A stretch of 5,742 nt of DNA from a bacterium (lineage in GTDB: Bacteria > Armatimonadota > HRBIN16): assembly GCA_025057335.1 (NCBI GenBank), contig JANWXG010000174.1:1-5742 (forward strand), given 5' to 3'. Position numbers and translations under genes: made by a program. The notes under the pieces are model-generated. The model saw only the letters and a program-made list of their open reading frames with translations, did not search any database and was not told where the DNA came from. Positions 5,093 through 5,742 of this stretch are shown here, piece after piece (the stretch's first letter is position 1; each line of letters opens with the position of its first letter).

Positions 5093-5742
5093 CTACCCTT
5101 CGCGGGCAAGCTGTGCCAGCACGCGCTCCCAGCGCTCGCGCATCTGCTCGTCGTAGACGTAGGGTTCCCACCCCAGCGAGAGGTAGGTAGCGATTGCGGG
5201 CAGGCGCCAGTCGTCGGTTAACAGGTATATCTCCTGATACCCCCGTTGTATCAGCAGGCGCACGACGGCAGCGGTCACAACCTTGCCCAGCCCCCTGCCC
5301 TGATGTTCTGGGGCGGTTGCTACCCAGTCCAGCACGCCTGCGTTGGGATGCTGTTCGTTAGGAGCGTGGTTCGCGATGGCGGTTGCCACCAGGTCGCCCG
5401 TCGGCTCGTGCTCCACCACAAAGAAGCCGCCGGGCAAAGCCTGACGCAGCAGGCGCTGAACGTCGGCGACCGTCCAGCTCTCAGCGAAGCCGACGCTGCG
5501 CATCAGCGCCAGGTACTTCTCCTCCTCGCCAGGGCGGAGCTGACGCAGACGGTATCCCGCTGGTATCGGAGGCTCAGGCAGAGAGGCGAACCGACGGGGC
5601 GGATATATCATCTGCAGCTGCGGAGCAGGTTCCTCCCAAGCTCGCGAGTCGGGCACCTCAACCCACCGCCCGCCCTGTGCGATGGATACCTGGCTCATCA
5701 AGCCGGGCAGGGTCATGTCCAGCGCGTAGTGCACATCCACCG
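5093..5742 (-). CDS. GNAT family N-acetyltransferase, N-terminus outside window
   Basis: The frame is open through the right edge of the window and ends at TAG (5095-5093). Residues are counted from the GTG at 5740, which need not be the true start. The GNAT fold covers roughly residues 62-195: the first strand GYRLRQLRPGEE (62-73), a helix and FFVVEHEPTGDLVATA (106-121), then motif A, DWVATAPEHQGRGLGKVV (138-155), whose QGRGLG loop binds the acetyl-CoA pyrophosphate. LLTDDWRLPAIATYLSLGW (173-191) is the usual C-terminal alpha-beta element. The acceptor substrate cannot be predicted. At least 60 residues precede the GNAT core (VDVHYALDMTLPG, then a proline-rich linker), more than a minimal GNAT needs, so it may be a two-domain protein. 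It is transcribed in the same direction as the peptidase, but 849 repeat-rich bases separate them, so it is probably an independent unit. Confidence 0.88.
   Translation of the reverse strand, partial: VDVHYALDMTLPGLMSQVSIAQGGRWVEVPDSRAWEEPAPQLQMIYPPRRFASLPEPPIPAGYRLRQLRPGEEEKYLALMRSVGFAESWTVADVQRLLRQALPGGFFVVEHEPTGDLVATAIANHAPNEQHPNAGVLDWVATAPEHQGRGLGKVVTAAVVRLLIQRGYQEIYLLTDDWRLPAIATYLSLGWEPYVYDEQMRERWERVLAQLAREG

Noticed and set aside
4326..5190. Several open frames of 67-115 codons in the intergenic region, both strands
   Set aside because: They translate dispersed repeats (SAQNDR, VILSGAKNL and EGEAPAEP type peptides), have no domains, and overlap each other in many frames.

Overview
This is a GC-rich bacterial window with four protein genes visible on the minus strand, one on the plus strand, and a repeat-filled gap. 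The gene set suggests a free-living bacterium of the Armatimonadota or a related, often thermophilic, lineage: a Tat-exported Gfo/Idh/MocA oxidoreductase, a membrane-anchored pseudopilin-like protein, an M42 peptidase, a six-hairpin glycosidase, and dispersed hairpin repeats of kinds familiar from such genomes. This placement is an inference from gene style. No rRNA or other phylogenetic marker is present. Planctomycetota or Chloroflexota are alternatives.

Layout. Bases 1-1269 (+) hold the C-terminal 422 residues of a six-hairpin glycosidase-like protein whose start lies outside the window. It converges, with a 16-base gap, on a minus-strand run read from right to left: M42 metallopeptidase (3173-4243), then after 16 bases a small membrane protein with a pseudopilin-like domain (2644-3156), then after 56 bases a Tat-targeted Gfo/Idh/MocA oxidoreductase (1286-2587). 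All three have purine-rich ribosome binding sites, and the spacing suits one transcript. Bases 4244-5092 carry no credible gene. They are largely a mosaic of short inverted and tandem repeats from at least four sequence families. At the right edge (5093-5742, minus) lies a GNAT-fold acetyltransferase whose N-terminus runs off the window.

How the genes may work together. The glycosidase and the exported oxidoreductase both belong to families that handle sugars, so the left half may contribute to carbohydrate breakdown, but their convergent orientation means they are not co-transcribed. The M42 enzyme is an ordinary cytosolic aminopeptidase-type protein with every metal ligand in place, and no functional link to its operon partners is evident. 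No mobile element with a transposase, CRISPR array, tRNA, phage gene or recognised defence system was seen. The part most worth a second look is the 4316-5040 repeat island, together with a repeat that appears to have been absorbed into the 3' end of the pseudopilin-like gene.
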